Shown: one piece after another, positions 22,647 to 31,542 of the stretch
Layout of the letters: each line of letters opens with the position of its first letter
Position numbering within the stretch: position 1 is the first letter of the stretch
Origin: Corallium rubrum
Lineage: Eukaryota; Cnidaria; Anthozoa; Scleralcyonacea; Coralliidae
DNA length: 64,000 bases
Assembly (NCBI GenBank): GCA_964035015.1
Contig: CAXIUP010000007.1
Span: 275,501 to 339,500, forward strand
Reading direction: 5' to 3'
The notes under the pieces: model-generated
What the model was told of the DNA's origin: nothing
The model's input: only the letters and a program-made list of their open reading frames with translations
Database searches by the model: none
Made by a program: the position numbers and the translations under genes

Positions 22647-23890
22647 TTAATACTGAATTGATTTTAGGTTTTTGTTTACCATATTTACCAAACCATCACT
22701 CAGCACAAAGATCCGACAGACCACGTTAGCCACAGTCACCTTTTTGATAATCTCAATCAGGACCCCAGACTGTGTATTAACAATTCTTTTCCCAGTTCCG
22801 ACACTGTCGCGATCCTCAATACTTCTCAAGTCAATCGCCAGAGCGAAAGCATCCTTGTAGAACTTCTGGATTGTCATAAACTGATCTGTGTTTTCCTTCC
22901 CACCTTATAGTCTTTTAGCCTCATCATAGAACCGACTTTTTGGAATCCCCTGACTGAAGACGGCGTTGGGTACGCCCTCAATTGTTAGCTTAACACTTTC
23001 GATGTTTGGATAGACGTATTCCTTACTATCAGTCCGGGTCTTATTTGTAAACATCATGACGATCCCTTTCATAGACTTTCGTGGGAGGTTAATGTGTTCG
23101 TTGATCAGGGTTGATCCAGCCATCCATTCAGTTGACTTCATTAACGTGACATGCTCGTAGGACAACGACCGACCAGCTGTGTACAGTGAGGTTATTTCAC
23201 TGGCGATGTCGGTGTTATCAATCGTCTCATACTCCAGTTCAAGGTTTTCCACTGTGTACCCATCAACAGATTCACTTGACTGGGCCACCATAACACATCA
23301 CTCGCTTTCGGTAGGCTAATGACGTAGCGGAAGTTGTTGTACATTTCAAAGGGAGCATAGAGTCCGTGGTCCCCAAGAATCCTATCCAATCTCACCTTCA
23401 TCCTCACTCCATGGATTGTGAGCATCAGAGCGTCAGCCACCTTTTCAGCGTCCCCAGAGGAGGCCCCACTGTCGTCCTTGGACATCAGCTTTCTCAAGTT
23501 CTCTGGACCGATTCCATACCCAACCATCTGATTTCTCATACTCTTCGACAACCAGAGATCTCTGTACACACCGAGGACACTTTCACCCGTGTTTTCGTAA
23601 ACAGTCTCACCGGCTAGCTTGACGATCAACCTTTCAACCAGAAGCCTGGAGAGATTGTTTAGGAACCACGACTTGGTGTTCATGTTCTTGAAGTCGAACA
23701 ATAGATGAAAGCTACCCGGGACCAAACAGCTATCAGGTTTTAGCTTTGGTATGTCGATGTAGAGGTCCTCACCAGGGTTGACTTTGTTGGGGTTCATGGT
23801 GATTGTGTGTCTTGTCCTACTTCCCTTAATCTCCGACATTTTTGCCCGTCTAAATCCAGGTAACAGCTCTGTCTGACTTCTGTTGGTCAT
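22647..23890 (-). pseudogene. major capsid protein gene of the Polinton, broken
   Basis: Three open pieces in order along the minus strand cover about 410 codons. The first (23890 to about 23290) has LYIDIPKLKPDSCLVPGSFHLLF, NNLSRLLVERLIVKLAG and YRDLWLS. These match, from memory, the N-terminal half of the double-jelly-roll capsid family common in cnidarian Polintons. A frameshift near 23290 moves into the second piece (LELEYETIDN). An in-frame TAA at 22905-22907 separates it from the last piece (22877-22647), which has FALAIDLRS. This gene would form the capsid shell. One frameshift and one stop are enough to kill this copy. The ATG is preceded by TAGTAT. Confidence 0.8.
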
Positions 23891-23907
23891 ATACTACATA
23901 GCAGATT

Positions 23908-25128
23908 TTATTTTTTGTTTTTCCAGTAGTCATACAACAACCACGTCATAGCTATGGCTAGAACCCACAGATTGTTGGCTAACCACGCTATCCCTTTTGC
24001 TCCCCAAGTCAGAACCTGTGCTATCACACTGAACAGTGGTGCTAACAAAGGTCCCAAACTCTTACCTAGATTAGCGAGTGCCTTAGCGAAACCACCAACG
24101 GCCCTCGCTCCCCCCGAGACAATATTTCTGGTCGCCACAACTATTGTGGTTATGATCCCAGCTATGGTGATGACTATGGCAGACAGACCAACCATATTTT
24201 TCTTAGCCCACCTCTTAAACCTTTCCAACCTATTTAGGTCATTGTTTTCCACTTCATCCTCTAGAATAGACAGAACATCAATATGTTCGGGGGCATCACC
24301 GATCCTAATTCTTATTGTATCCGCCCTCATTTCTGCCACTCCGCTGAATTTTTCATACAGCTGCCTCTTACGGGGGTTTTCCTCATTAGCCGCTTGTTCT
24401 CTGTAGTAGTCGGCTTCTATCTCAAGAAACCTAATCTTTTCTGCACTTGTACCCTGTGGTTCGAGCATTCCAATGAATTCTCTTACTTCCGGCTCAGTTA
24501 GGATTTCTCTAGCTTGTTCCCGTAGGTCCTCCACACTTCCCTCAAACATACTTTCACTCTCTGAGATGACTTGTGAGGCTGTGTCAGCCACAACTTCTTC
24601 AGAAGTTGCCGGGTCACCGCTAACCTCCTCAACAGCTCCTGCGAATGTTTTGGAATGTTCCTTTTTGACTCTCCCTATATGTTCCCAGAAATCCTCGAGG
24701 GCTTTCTCACTTTTTTTATTTCTGCTAGCTTCGATTCCACCACCTTTCTTACGCACATAAATTTTTCTCCTATCATACGACACCCCAGTAACACTGTCTT
24801 TCCTATCAAAACCAAACCTAGTCCGTTTTATCAGGTCCTTAGATTCCTCACCATCCCCCACCTTTACGTCCATACTAAACGCCTGAGAAAAGCCTCGCTT
24901 AACACCAGCTATGTTGGACCTCTTCATCGCCCCAGCATCACGTCCAACATTAGGGATATCTCCATCCGCTACGCGGGTTATACCATCCCTACCAGACGTC
25001 CGACCTACCGTTACTGTTCTTCGATCTTCATCGGTGAAGCTTGTCTCGTCAACATCTTCTTCTTCCTCTTCCCTTTCCTCCTCCTCATCGAAATCATCCA
25101 TTTCAATATCATCCCCTTCTCCAGCCAT
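23908..25128 (-). CDS. Polinton virion-type membrane protein, 406 aa
   Basis: Intact frame. Residues 1-35 are almost entirely acidic, and 40-260 are charged and probably partly coiled, with an FLEIEADYYREQAANEE helix near 230. The C-terminal 120 residues hold two or three hydrophobic segments (GLSAIVITIAGIITTIVVA near 315; Gly/Ala-rich 335-355; LWVLAIAMTWLLYDYW at the end). The position between capsid and penton-like genes suggests a minor virion protein, perhaps membrane-active like adenovirus pVI or the adintovirus membrane-active proteins. That is inference, as I see no homology motif. The start codon is embedded in TTAGTATATAATG. Confidence 0.65.
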   Translation of the reverse strand: MAGEGDDIEMDDFDEEEEREEEEEDVDETSFTDEDRRTVTVGRTSGRDGITRVADGDIPNVGRDAGAMKRSNIAGVKRGFSQAFSMDVKVGDGEESKDLIKRTRFGFDRKDSVTGVSYDRRKIYVRKKGGGIEASRNKKSEKALEDFWEHIGRVKKEHSKTFAGAVEEVSGDPATSEEVVADTASQVISESESMFEGSVEDLREQAREILTEPEVREFIGMLEPQGTSAEKIRFLEIEADYYREQAANEENPRKRQLYEKFSGVAEMRADTIRIRIGDAPEHIDVLSILEDEVENNDLNRLERFKRWAKKNMVGLSAIVITIAGIITTIVVATRNIVSGGARAVGGFAKALANLGKSLGPLLAPLFSVIAQVLTWGAKGIAWLANNLWVLAIAMTWLLYDYWKNKK

Positions 25129-25134
25129 TATATA

Positions 25135-25824
25135 CTAACCTATGTACAACTCAAGCAGAACAACTCCGATCCCAACCGGTCGACCTACTGACTGATCGTT
25201 ATTCCCACGAACCCTAAAGGTCATCTTACCATAAACACCCTTTCGGATTTCAGCTTTCGACTCAATGTCTGTGTAGTGCTGTACACTTCCTTTCAGACTC
25301 TGCTCAGAGGTTATTGGAAGAGTGCCAATCAGATCACTCCTCCTGCCATTGTCCAGACTTTTTTCACTCTCAACAGCGTCACACGAGATCCTGACATACC
25401 TCAGCCCTCTGTTGATGTCCACCTGATTCGGACTATTTGTCCACCCACCACCACCAACATCTATCACATCGTTCTCACCAAAACCCAAAATAAGACCCAT
25501 CTTCCAAAGCTTCAACTTTTCCGACGTTTTCACTTTAGAAGTCCCGTTGTAAACATTCTTTCCAAACTCAACCGTCCCCAACAGACCCTCGGCTAAAGTC
25601 TTAACGAACGTCTCTATCGCGTCAAAGTTCAGATAACCTTCAGGAGTGGATGTCTTAACACCGTCAAACGACACCGAATCGTTCAGACCTGACACCACAT
25701 TGTTATAGTTCCAGTATACCGTCGCTTTCTTCAGCATTATTTGTGGTCTTGGACCTGTCACCATGATAGGTTGTTCGAAGTAGACAGTCTTTTCACCGTT
25801 TTCAATGAATAATGTTAGCCTCAT
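25135..25824 (-). CDS. penton-like minor capsid protein candidate
   Basis: 229 codons, intact. Residues 1-45 (LFIENGEKTVYFEQPIMVTG then RPQIMLKKATVYWNYNNV) read as beta strands ending in a YWNYNN turn. From memory this resembles the start of the single-jelly-roll penton proteins of cnidarian Polintons. The body is beta-rich, with RYVRISCD near 140 and a strand-like end (GIGVVLLELYIG). The location next to the 406-residue virion-type gene and capsid gene supports a vertex role. The gap to the 406-residue gene is 6 bases. Function is inferred from fold-like pattern and context. Confidence 0.55.
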   Translation of the reverse strand: MRLTLFIENGEKTVYFEQPIMVTGPRPQIMLKKATVYWNYNNVVSGLNDSVSFDGVKTSTPEGYLNFDAIETFVKTLAEGLLGTVEFGKNVYNGTSKVKTSEKLKLWKMGLILGFGENDVIDVGGGGWTNSPNQVDINRGLRYVRISCDAVESEKSLDNGRRSDLIGTLPITSEQSLKGSVQHYTDIESKAEIRKGVYGKMTFRVRGNNDQSVGRPVGIGVVLLELYIG

Positions 25825-25838
25825 TACTCAAGTATATA

Positions 25839-26935
25839 TTAACCCAGGTTTTGTACGTCACTTTCAGGTATCCATGAGTTGTGCTTACTGTCATAACCCA
25901 ACCACTTGACCAACACCATCTTCCTTCCAGCGACTCTCTTCCTCCTCAACACCTTCTCCACCCTATAAACGTCATCCTTCTTATCCACCGGCGACAGCTC
26001 TTCCCCATAAAACTTTCCGATAATCGGTTCACCCTCAGCGTCCTCTATCTCGTAAACGTTTGGATCACCACGGATGACCTTCACTATCCTGAAGATCTCC
26101 TCTGTGAAGTTAGCCTCATAACCCTTCGTAAATATACTCTTATACTTTGACACCCTCACAGTGTCTCCAACCCGGAACTTGGGTAAGGGGTGATCACCAA
26201 AATGATGACCAAACAGCGTATTCCAGACCTGATTCTCGTTTGACTTATCAACATCCTTAGGTTTTAGAAGGATAACACTGTGTTTTGTGTTGTTATAACC
26301 CTCAACGAGGTTGTCCAGGACATCAATCCACCTATAAGTCCCCTTGGTGTAAAAAAACTTCCACATAGCAGTCTTCAGTGTTCTGTTAAACCGTTCGACG
26401 ATCGCTGCTTTCTTGTCCGAAAACGTACTGAAGTACTCAACACCACGTTCCTTCAGCAGGCTTTTCACACCGACGTTGTAAAACTCCTTCCCGTCGTCGA
26501 ACTGAGCCAGGTCGGGGTAGTCACCAAATCGGTCTTTGAACTGTTTCAACAGCTTATCCACAGCCCCGGTCATGTTTTTCGTGTCCTTCCTGTAAACGGG
26601 AACGGTGAAGGCGTCCCTACTCAAAATCTCAACAGCCGTCAAAATCCAGTAGTACCCTCTGTTCTGGTTCTTGTACTTCCCCATATCAACCAGGTCCATC
26701 TGTATCTGTTCGCCGAGGTGGCTAACGAACGTCTGTCTGAATTATGCTTTCTCACAACCGGCCTATACCTCGTGTATGTGTCCTGTGTTTTCAGCCAGTC
26801 CCTTACCACCTTCCTACTCACATCAAGACCTTCCTCCACCACCTTCTGGTACAATCGTTCAGCTGATTGATACCCTGTTTTTGGATTGTAGTAAATATCT
26901 CTCAGTTCCTGTTCCAGCCCGACCCCGGTGTCCAT
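25839..26935 (-). pseudogene. retroviral-type integrase with chromodomain, frameshifted
   Basis: Start chosen at 26935 (MDTGVGLEQEL), where the ATG follows GGTTAGGTTATATG and leaves a 19-base divergent gap to the plus gene at 26955. Residues 10-60 form the N-terminal helical region (IYYNPKTGYQSAERLYQK). A frameshift near 26738-26746 then separates it from the rve core. The core carries a first Asp in QMDLVDMGKY, a second in FDDGKEF and a Glu in AAIVERFNRTLK, giving a complete DDE set. An SH3-like stretch (FRVGDTVRVSKYK) and a C-terminal chromodomain (YRVEKVLRRK..VLVKWLGY..NSWIPE) follow. It would integrate the linear element DNA. This copy needs the frame repaired to work. Confidence 0.85.
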
Positions 26936-26954
26936 ATAACCTAACCTATGATAT
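26936..26954. promoter_or_regulatory. 19-base divergent start region with TATA-like motifs on both strands
   Basis: The sequence between the integrase start and the plus gene is ATAACCTAACCTATGATAT. On each strand a TTATATG or GATATATG overlaps the start codon. It is the tightest example of the start-codon motif seen across the element. Confidence 0.5.
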
Positions 26955-28389
26955 ATGGATAAGACTCTGAGAGAGTTTTTCACCAAATACCCATACGCCG
27001 ATAGAACTAAGTTCATAACTGATTCAGTCTTCAGTCAGTCAGAACCTGGTGTGTTCTTCGGACCTATCAACGATTCGTACATCTACACTGGTGACACAGA
27101 TTTTAAGAACAATAAAAACTACACCAAGTATCTGGCAATAAATAAACCACCGCCCAGATTTCCGAAGATATGGCTTGGTGGTGGTACGGTACAGAAGATT
27201 CAGGGTAAACGACACTGGAAGAGGGACATTGAGGGAAAATCCGACTTCTCGAAGTTCACGTATCTATCAGACAACGCCATAGACTACGACCTTGACAATT
27301 TCAGGATCTACGTTAACGGCCAAGACTTTTTCATGGCAAAGTTACCAGTCCTGAACCCAGGAAACCGGACGGACATCGCGGTATGGTGGAATAACAATGA
27401 ACCTTATTACCAACTCATCTTCGCTGTCTATCTCAGCTCATACTGCTGTGGCGTTGGGGCATGCAGAACACCTAAAATTCTCAGAAGACGTATATCCAGT
27501 GGTCTCCTCTATCATGCGTTTCCACCTCTATTTTACAACACGGCGTATACTAAGACGTCTGATAACGGAAAAGAGGAGTGACCTAATGAGGGAGTTCGGC
27601 GTTGGGCATGATGTGATTGACAACATGGCGAACATACCCAGAGAAAAAAAGTTCCTGATTAACCCTCACGCTGGTTACAAACACAACCGTTCGTTCCGTG
27701 AGTGGATGTGGCGTCTCAATAGTGATTATAAGACACATTACAGAAGATTCATCCCCTTACGAACAGATGGTTTCACCAGAGTAGGTCTGCAGTATCTGAA
27801 TGAGTCCATCGAGGCTTATGTCTACGCCGTTCTCGGTTCACAGGCTAAAACAAGGGTTAGCGTTGTTAACAAAGGTGCTGGCAGTCTCGAGACACAGCAG
27901 GAATTCAGAGTCCTTGTAGAGGATGCCGTCGTTAACTATTCCGTTAGTACCTGGATTCTGAATATGAATAGGGCAATATCAGATACTAACGTCACCCAGA
28001 ACCTAGCCATTAGCCCTGACACGTGGTTAGTACAGGGCTCACTGACGATACTGAGGGAGAAAATCATAGGGTACAACAACTTACTCAGACGTGCGTCGGA
28101 GGGCATGAAGTTTGGTATTAATTCTGAAGTTAACTACCAAGGTGTCCACAAACAACCAAAGAAGCTACATCAGGAGATCGGTCCACATCTGGAAACACTA
28201 GGCGGCAGACCAGCCGTCCGTACACCTGACAAACCAGCTGTCCACACACCCGACAAACCAGCTGTCCATACACCCGACAGATCAACCGTCCACACACCCG
28301 ACAAACCACCAAAGCCGGACAATGAGTTGGGGATTCTGTTGGTCATAACAGCTGTGTTTGGGTATTTGTTCAGTAAGTACGTCCTATAG
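26955..28389 (+). pseudogene. Polinton protein of unknown role with C-terminal membrane anchor, frameshifted
   Basis: Two overlapping frames, 26955-27581 and 27397-28389, together describe a gene of about 475 codons with one frame change between 27397 and 27580. The first part has YPYADRTKF and a Pro/Gly-rich PPRFPKIWLGGGTV. The second has LNESIEAYVYAVLGSQAKTR, which I recall as a conserved phrase in cnidarian Polinton proteins of unknown function. Residues near the end form four 8-residue repeats (AVHTPDKP). The gene closes with a single hydrophobic segment and the tail GYLFSKYVL. It may be a tail-anchored virion or membrane protein. Alternatively, these are two separate genes that overlap. 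Confidence 0.55.
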
Positions 28390-28392
28390 TAT

Positions 28393-29205
28393 ATGAGTCT
28401 GTTTTATGGTTACAGTAAGCCGGAAAGGGGAGCCCTCACTAAGCAACTCAGCAGTGATCTAAAGCAGCTCAACGATAAGCTAAAAGCTTACACGAAAACC
28501 CACAACCACAGAGTCATTTTCAACCTGAACGTAACCAGAGCCAGTAAGAATGCGATCTCCAAACTCCCCCCCTTTGTTGATTACATAGAAGACAAAAACG
28601 GTGGGACCCACTCAGCCATGTTTTGGAGACCCCCAAGTGTCAACCCACAGCTAAACACTGCTGACGGCCACCACTTCCTTCACCCTGAGACGACGATAAG
28701 GACGGTCTTCCACGTTAGCATACCCAGATTCATGTTCGTCGACGTTTCAGTTTTCGCCGTGGTAAAGAGGAATAGTGTAAGACCTAAGTCGAATGACTGG
28801 GAAATGATTGTTACCAATAATGGTAGTAGCGGTCCCGGTAAGAGCTTTGGGTTTAAAGCTGGAGTGAGTGACAAACTGCTTGTGGAAGGGTCGTCACCGG
28901 CTAAGTTTTACGAGTGTACGATCCCAGCGAAGTTCATTGGGAAGAAGATCTTGATATCTGCCCACTGGCTATCCGGGCTTAGAGTGTCACACATCAGGAT
29001 AAATGGTGAAATGCTGAAGGACTCATTTTTCATCAGTAACATCGGACAAATAGGGACACCTTATCTGAATGTGTTTGGGCTAAACCGTCTTAGGAAGTAT
29101 TATTCAGACATCAACTTTTACGGTATGAGAATCGTGGAGGGTCGTCTGGGAGACGCTGACATTGGGAGGATCTGTAAGGAGGTTATGGTTGAGTATGACC
29201 TGTAA
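28393..29205 (+). CDS. Polinton protein with a C-terminal concanavalin A-like (LamG-type) domain
   Basis: 270 codons, intact, starting in TATAGTATATG 3 bases after the preceding stop. Residues 5-45 look helical (SSDLKQLNDKLKAYTKTHN), and 90 onward is beta-rich. The segment from 150 to the end has the strand order of a concanavalin A-like jelly roll, with ISAHWLSGLRVSHIRINGE near 195 and the family-like ending INFYGMRIVEGRLGDADI. Such domains bind sugars. In a virus-like element a fibre or receptor-binding role is plausible but is inference only. No signal peptide or membrane segment was seen. Confidence 0.55.
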   Translation: MSLFYGYSKPERGALTKQLSSDLKQLNDKLKAYTKTHNHRVIFNLNVTRASKNAISKLPPFVDYIEDKNGGTHSAMFWRPPSVNPQLNTADGHHFLHPETTIRTVFHVSIPRFMFVDVSVFAVVKRNSVRPKSNDWEMIVTNNGSSGPGKSFGFKAGVSDKLLVEGSSPAKFYECTIPAKFIGKKILISAHWLSGLRVSHIRINGEMLKDSFFISNIGQIGTPYLNVFGLNRLRKYYSDINFYGMRIVEGRLGDADIGRICKEVMVEYDL

Positions 29206-29210
29206 TTAGA

Positions 29211-29723
29211 ATGAAGAGAAAAAGAAAAAACGTCATCAGCTTCAACCACATTGGTAAGAACCTCCAATCGGCTGAAGTGGACAAACTAACCCGACTTTAT
29301 TCGTATTACCACAGGTTAGCGACTTGTTACAAGTGAAAACACACCAGGTTGAAAAGACTGAAGATGATCCTCGAGACGGTCTCTATTGGGTTGACCGTGG
29401 TTGGGGGAATAGCTGGTGGTGTCACAGCTAACCCATTGATCCTCGGAACTATAGCCGGTCCTGGCGTTCTGATTCAGGGGTATATGACCAAGTCGGGGAT
29501 GTCTGGCAGACTGGAGAACTGTGAATTCGCTCATATCAACTATCACAAGGTTCTGACACAAATCAGAAGCTTCCTACGTGGGGCTTCCTATGACGAGAGT
29601 ATCTTCCTATCCGACGTCCGTGTACTCGACGACATTGTGACTGAGGTCTGTCCACATTCCGACAGTATGATCACACGGTACCATAGAAGGTACAACTCAG
29701 CTGAGCCTGCCGGGCCTGGCTAA
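29211..29723 (+). pseudogene. small Polinton membrane protein, interrupted by one stop
   Basis: The ATG at 29211 opens a 41-codon basic stretch (MKRKRKNVISFNHIGKN) that ends in an in-frame TGA at 29334-29336. The same frame then continues to 29723 with a strong hydrophobic segment (SIGLTVVGGIAGGVTANPLI, then LGTIAGPGVLI) and a helical end (RSFLRGASYDESIF). Both parts resemble one protein I recall from cnidarian Polintons, so the TGA is probably a nonsense mutation. The 3' end overlaps the converging kinase gene by 53 bases. Function is unknown; a membrane role is likely. Confidence 0.5.
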
Positions 29724-30414
29724 CGGTTCTGACGATCTCTGGTATGTAAACGTCCCGGTCACCCACACGAGCCATCCAACCGTGAAATCCGCTAGGGATC
29801 CCATGGAGGGTATTGACTACCTCCGACTCAGCCGGACCGAAGTCTTCCCAGTCGAGACCAATCAGCTTGGTCCCCTTGTTCCAAACCATTACAACCGTTT
29901 CTCCCATATACCTTTGTATCCACTCTAGGTAATCCTTAGTTACACCGGCTTCACATTTCCGACCTCTTCTGAGCATTCGGTCGTGACAGGTGTCAACTGA
30001 AGCGCTTAGGAGTAGTAGGGCATCAGGGGTTGGGAGCAGATTGTTTAGTGAGTGGAAGATCTTGGAATAATCAGAAAACTGTTCGTCGGTTATCCACCCA
30101 CTGCGGAAACAGTTCTTAGTGAAAGTCATGCACCTGTGATGTGTCCGCTCTATGATCACATTCTCCCCCTCGTTGATTAACTCCAGAGCTCTCGGGTAAG
30201 CGTCGATTCTCTCACCGAGGAACCAGGTCTCCATCTCATACGCCCACCTCCCAGGGTCAGCGTAAAACCTTTCTAGGTATGGATTGTCTTCAACTGGCTC
30301 TTCGATGAGGTGGTAACCGTTCCTCCTAGCAAATGGTCTCACAAACGTTGTCTTCCCCACACCAATGTTTCCGTCGAGGGCGATTAGTCGAGCACCGAGC
30401 TTTGGGCTAGTCAT
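29671..30414 (-). CDS. deoxynucleoside kinase
   Basis: 247 codons, intact. The P-loop GNIGVGKTT is near residue 15. EEPVEDNPYLERFY near 38 is a substrate-side motif, and IIERTHH near 87 takes the place of the usual (D/E)RS motif. The LID-type arginines appear in RMLRRGRKCEAG near 150, followed by YLEWIQRYM. This order is that of the dNK/thymidine kinase 2 family, which phosphorylates deoxynucleosides to feed DNA synthesis. In this element it would support polymerase B. Thr in place of Ser in the ERS motif and the extra C-terminal 40 residues are unusual. It runs against its neighbours and overlaps the 3' end of the gene before it. The ATG follows GGGTATA. Confidence 0.85.
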   Translation of the reverse strand: MTSPKLGARLIALDGNIGVGKTTFVRPFARRNGYHLIEEPVEDNPYLERFYADPGRWAYEMETWFLGERIDAYPRALELINEGENVIIERTHHRCMTFTKNCFRSGWITDEQFSDYSKIFHSLNNLLPTPDALLLLSASVDTCHDRMLRRGRKCEAGVTKDYLEWIQRYMGETVVMVWNKGTKLIGLDWEDFGPAESEVVNTLHGIPSGFHGWMARVGDRDVYIPEIVRTVSQARQAQLSCTFYGTV

Positions 30415-30458
30415 TATACCCAGGTATACGTTACGACCCTAGACCTTCCGTATTTTAT

Positions 30459-30779
30459 ATGAAGATTCCAAAGAGACTTAGGCGACCCATACTGATTATC
30501 TTCCATGCCCTCAGAAGAGCTATCGGGGTGATGAGACATTGTGTTAGGAGGAACCGTAGGGGGAAGTACTACGTGACTGAATCTGTTGTTGTCTGGCCGA
30601 CGGTCTCAGAGATTCCTACAGATGACCTCACGGACTTCCTACAAACAGCCTCAGAAATTCCTACAGATGACCTCACAGACTTCCTACAAACAGCCTCAGA
30701 GATTCCTACAGATGGTCTCACAGATTCCTCAGAGACGACCTCAGAGATTCGCACAGATGACCTCACAGATGAAACATAG
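30459..30779 (+). CDS. small basic/acidic repeat protein of the Polinton
   Basis: 106 codons. Residues 1-45 are strongly basic with a short hydrophobic stretch (ILIIFHALRRAIGVMRH). Residues 48-106 are four copies of a 15-residue acidic unit (SEIPTDDLTDFLQTA), encoded by near-identical 45-base direct repeats at about 30608-30775; the last copies are degenerate. There is no known domain. The intact frame and TTTTATATG start support a real gene. The reverse frame through the repeats is a shadow. Confidence 0.5.
   Translation: MKIPKRLRRPILIIFHALRRAIGVMRHCVRRNRRGKYYVTESVVVWPTVSEIPTDDLTDFLQTASEIPTDDLTDFLQTASEIPTDGLTDSSETTSEIRTDDLTDET
30608..30775. repeat. 45-base tandem repeat inside a coding frame
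   Basis: Units begin CAGAGATTCCTACAGATGAC; the first three are nearly identical and the fourth has diverged. The unit length is a multiple of three, so the frame stays open whatever the copy number. Confidence 0.8.
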
Positions 30780-30791
30780 ATTAGTGTATAG

Positions 30792-31199
30792 ATGGCTGAC
30801 GTACCTGAAAAAACCTCAGACCCTAAAATAACAACAGTGGTTAAGACGGAGAAGGTCAAGGACCCAAAACGGGTGGAGGCTGGTAAACGACTGGCTCAGA
30901 TATCAAAGCTGGCTCAGATATCAAAGACAGCCAAGGAGAGGAAAGCCAGGGAGCGGTTGGCGGCTGAGATTGGTCCTGGGGTTGGTGGGGGTCGGTCAGC
31001 CTATTACGGATATCTAATCGGAACCGTTGGGCTGATTATCGGCGGGGCCTCACTTTATTACACTATGAGGCAGGAGAGAAGGGAGGTTCAGAGGCTGAAA
31101 ACTGTTGATGAGGAGAAGGTAATGGAAGGGACTGTGGTAAAACCCGAACCACAGAACCCCGTTCGGACTTTCCCGGTCTTAGACACCTTCGATGAATGA
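30792..31199 (+). CDS. Polinton single-span membrane protein, 135 aa
   Basis: Intact frame. Residues 1-60 are Lys-rich with KDPKRVEAGKRLAQISK and a small internal duplication (LAQISK twice). A Gly-rich linker precedes one membrane segment (YGYLIGTVGLIIGGASLYYT, about residues 75-94), and a charged tail follows. KDPK(R/K)V.AGKRLA is a phrase I recall from cnidarian Polinton proteins of unknown function. The ATG follows TTAGTGTATAG, 12 bases after the preceding stop. Confidence 0.6.
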   Translation: MADVPEKTSDPKITTVVKTEKVKDPKRVEAGKRLAQISKLAQISKTAKERKARERLAAEIGPGVGGGRSAYYGYLIGTVGLIIGGASLYYTMRQERREVQRLKTVDEEKVMEGTVVKPEPQNPVRTFPVLDTFDE

Positions 31200-31215
31200 A
31201 ATATGTGTTAGTATA

Positions 31216-31542
31216 ATGTCAACCATCGACCGAAAAGAACTGATGAACGAGCTCTACGACGCTCTCCTGATTACGAGCGGAGCTGTGGCGGTCTCCATGG
31301 CTTCGAAGAAGGTCCTGAGAGAACCTTTGGGCACCCCTGAGTCTGTAAAGGGTACCGTCAAGCTGGCTCTAGCCGTTGGAATTAGTACAGTTGGGATTAA
31401 ATATGCCCAGTCGAAAGGGTACTTACCAGTTGATCCATTCAAACAAAGTAGACACCCCATGGGTTGGACTGATTTAAACACGTTAGGGAAAAGTTGGGAC
31501 CGGAAGTTAAATGAATTGTGGGATCTGTGGGAAAAAATTTAG
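31216..31542 (+). CDS. Polinton small hydrophobic protein, 108 aa
   Basis: The start is placed at 31216, where GTTAGTATAATG gives the element's start motif. An earlier ATG at 31192 overlaps the upstream stop and lacks the motif. Two moderately hydrophobic stretches (ALLITSGAVAVSMA; LALAVGISTVGIKYAQSKGY) suggest a membrane or hairpin protein. There is no known domain. The last 32 bases overlap the zinc-finger nuclease gene in another frame. Confidence 0.5.
   Translation: MSTIDRKELMNELYDALLITSGAVAVSMASKKVLREPLGTPESVKGTVKLALAVGISTVGIKYAQSKGYLPVDPFKQSRHPMGWTDLNTLGKSWDRKLNELWDLWEKI

Noticed and set aside
30569-30859. Minus-strand repeat ORF over the 45-base repeats
   Set aside because: Shadow of the plus gene at 30459-30779; it lacks the start motif and crosses into the next gene.
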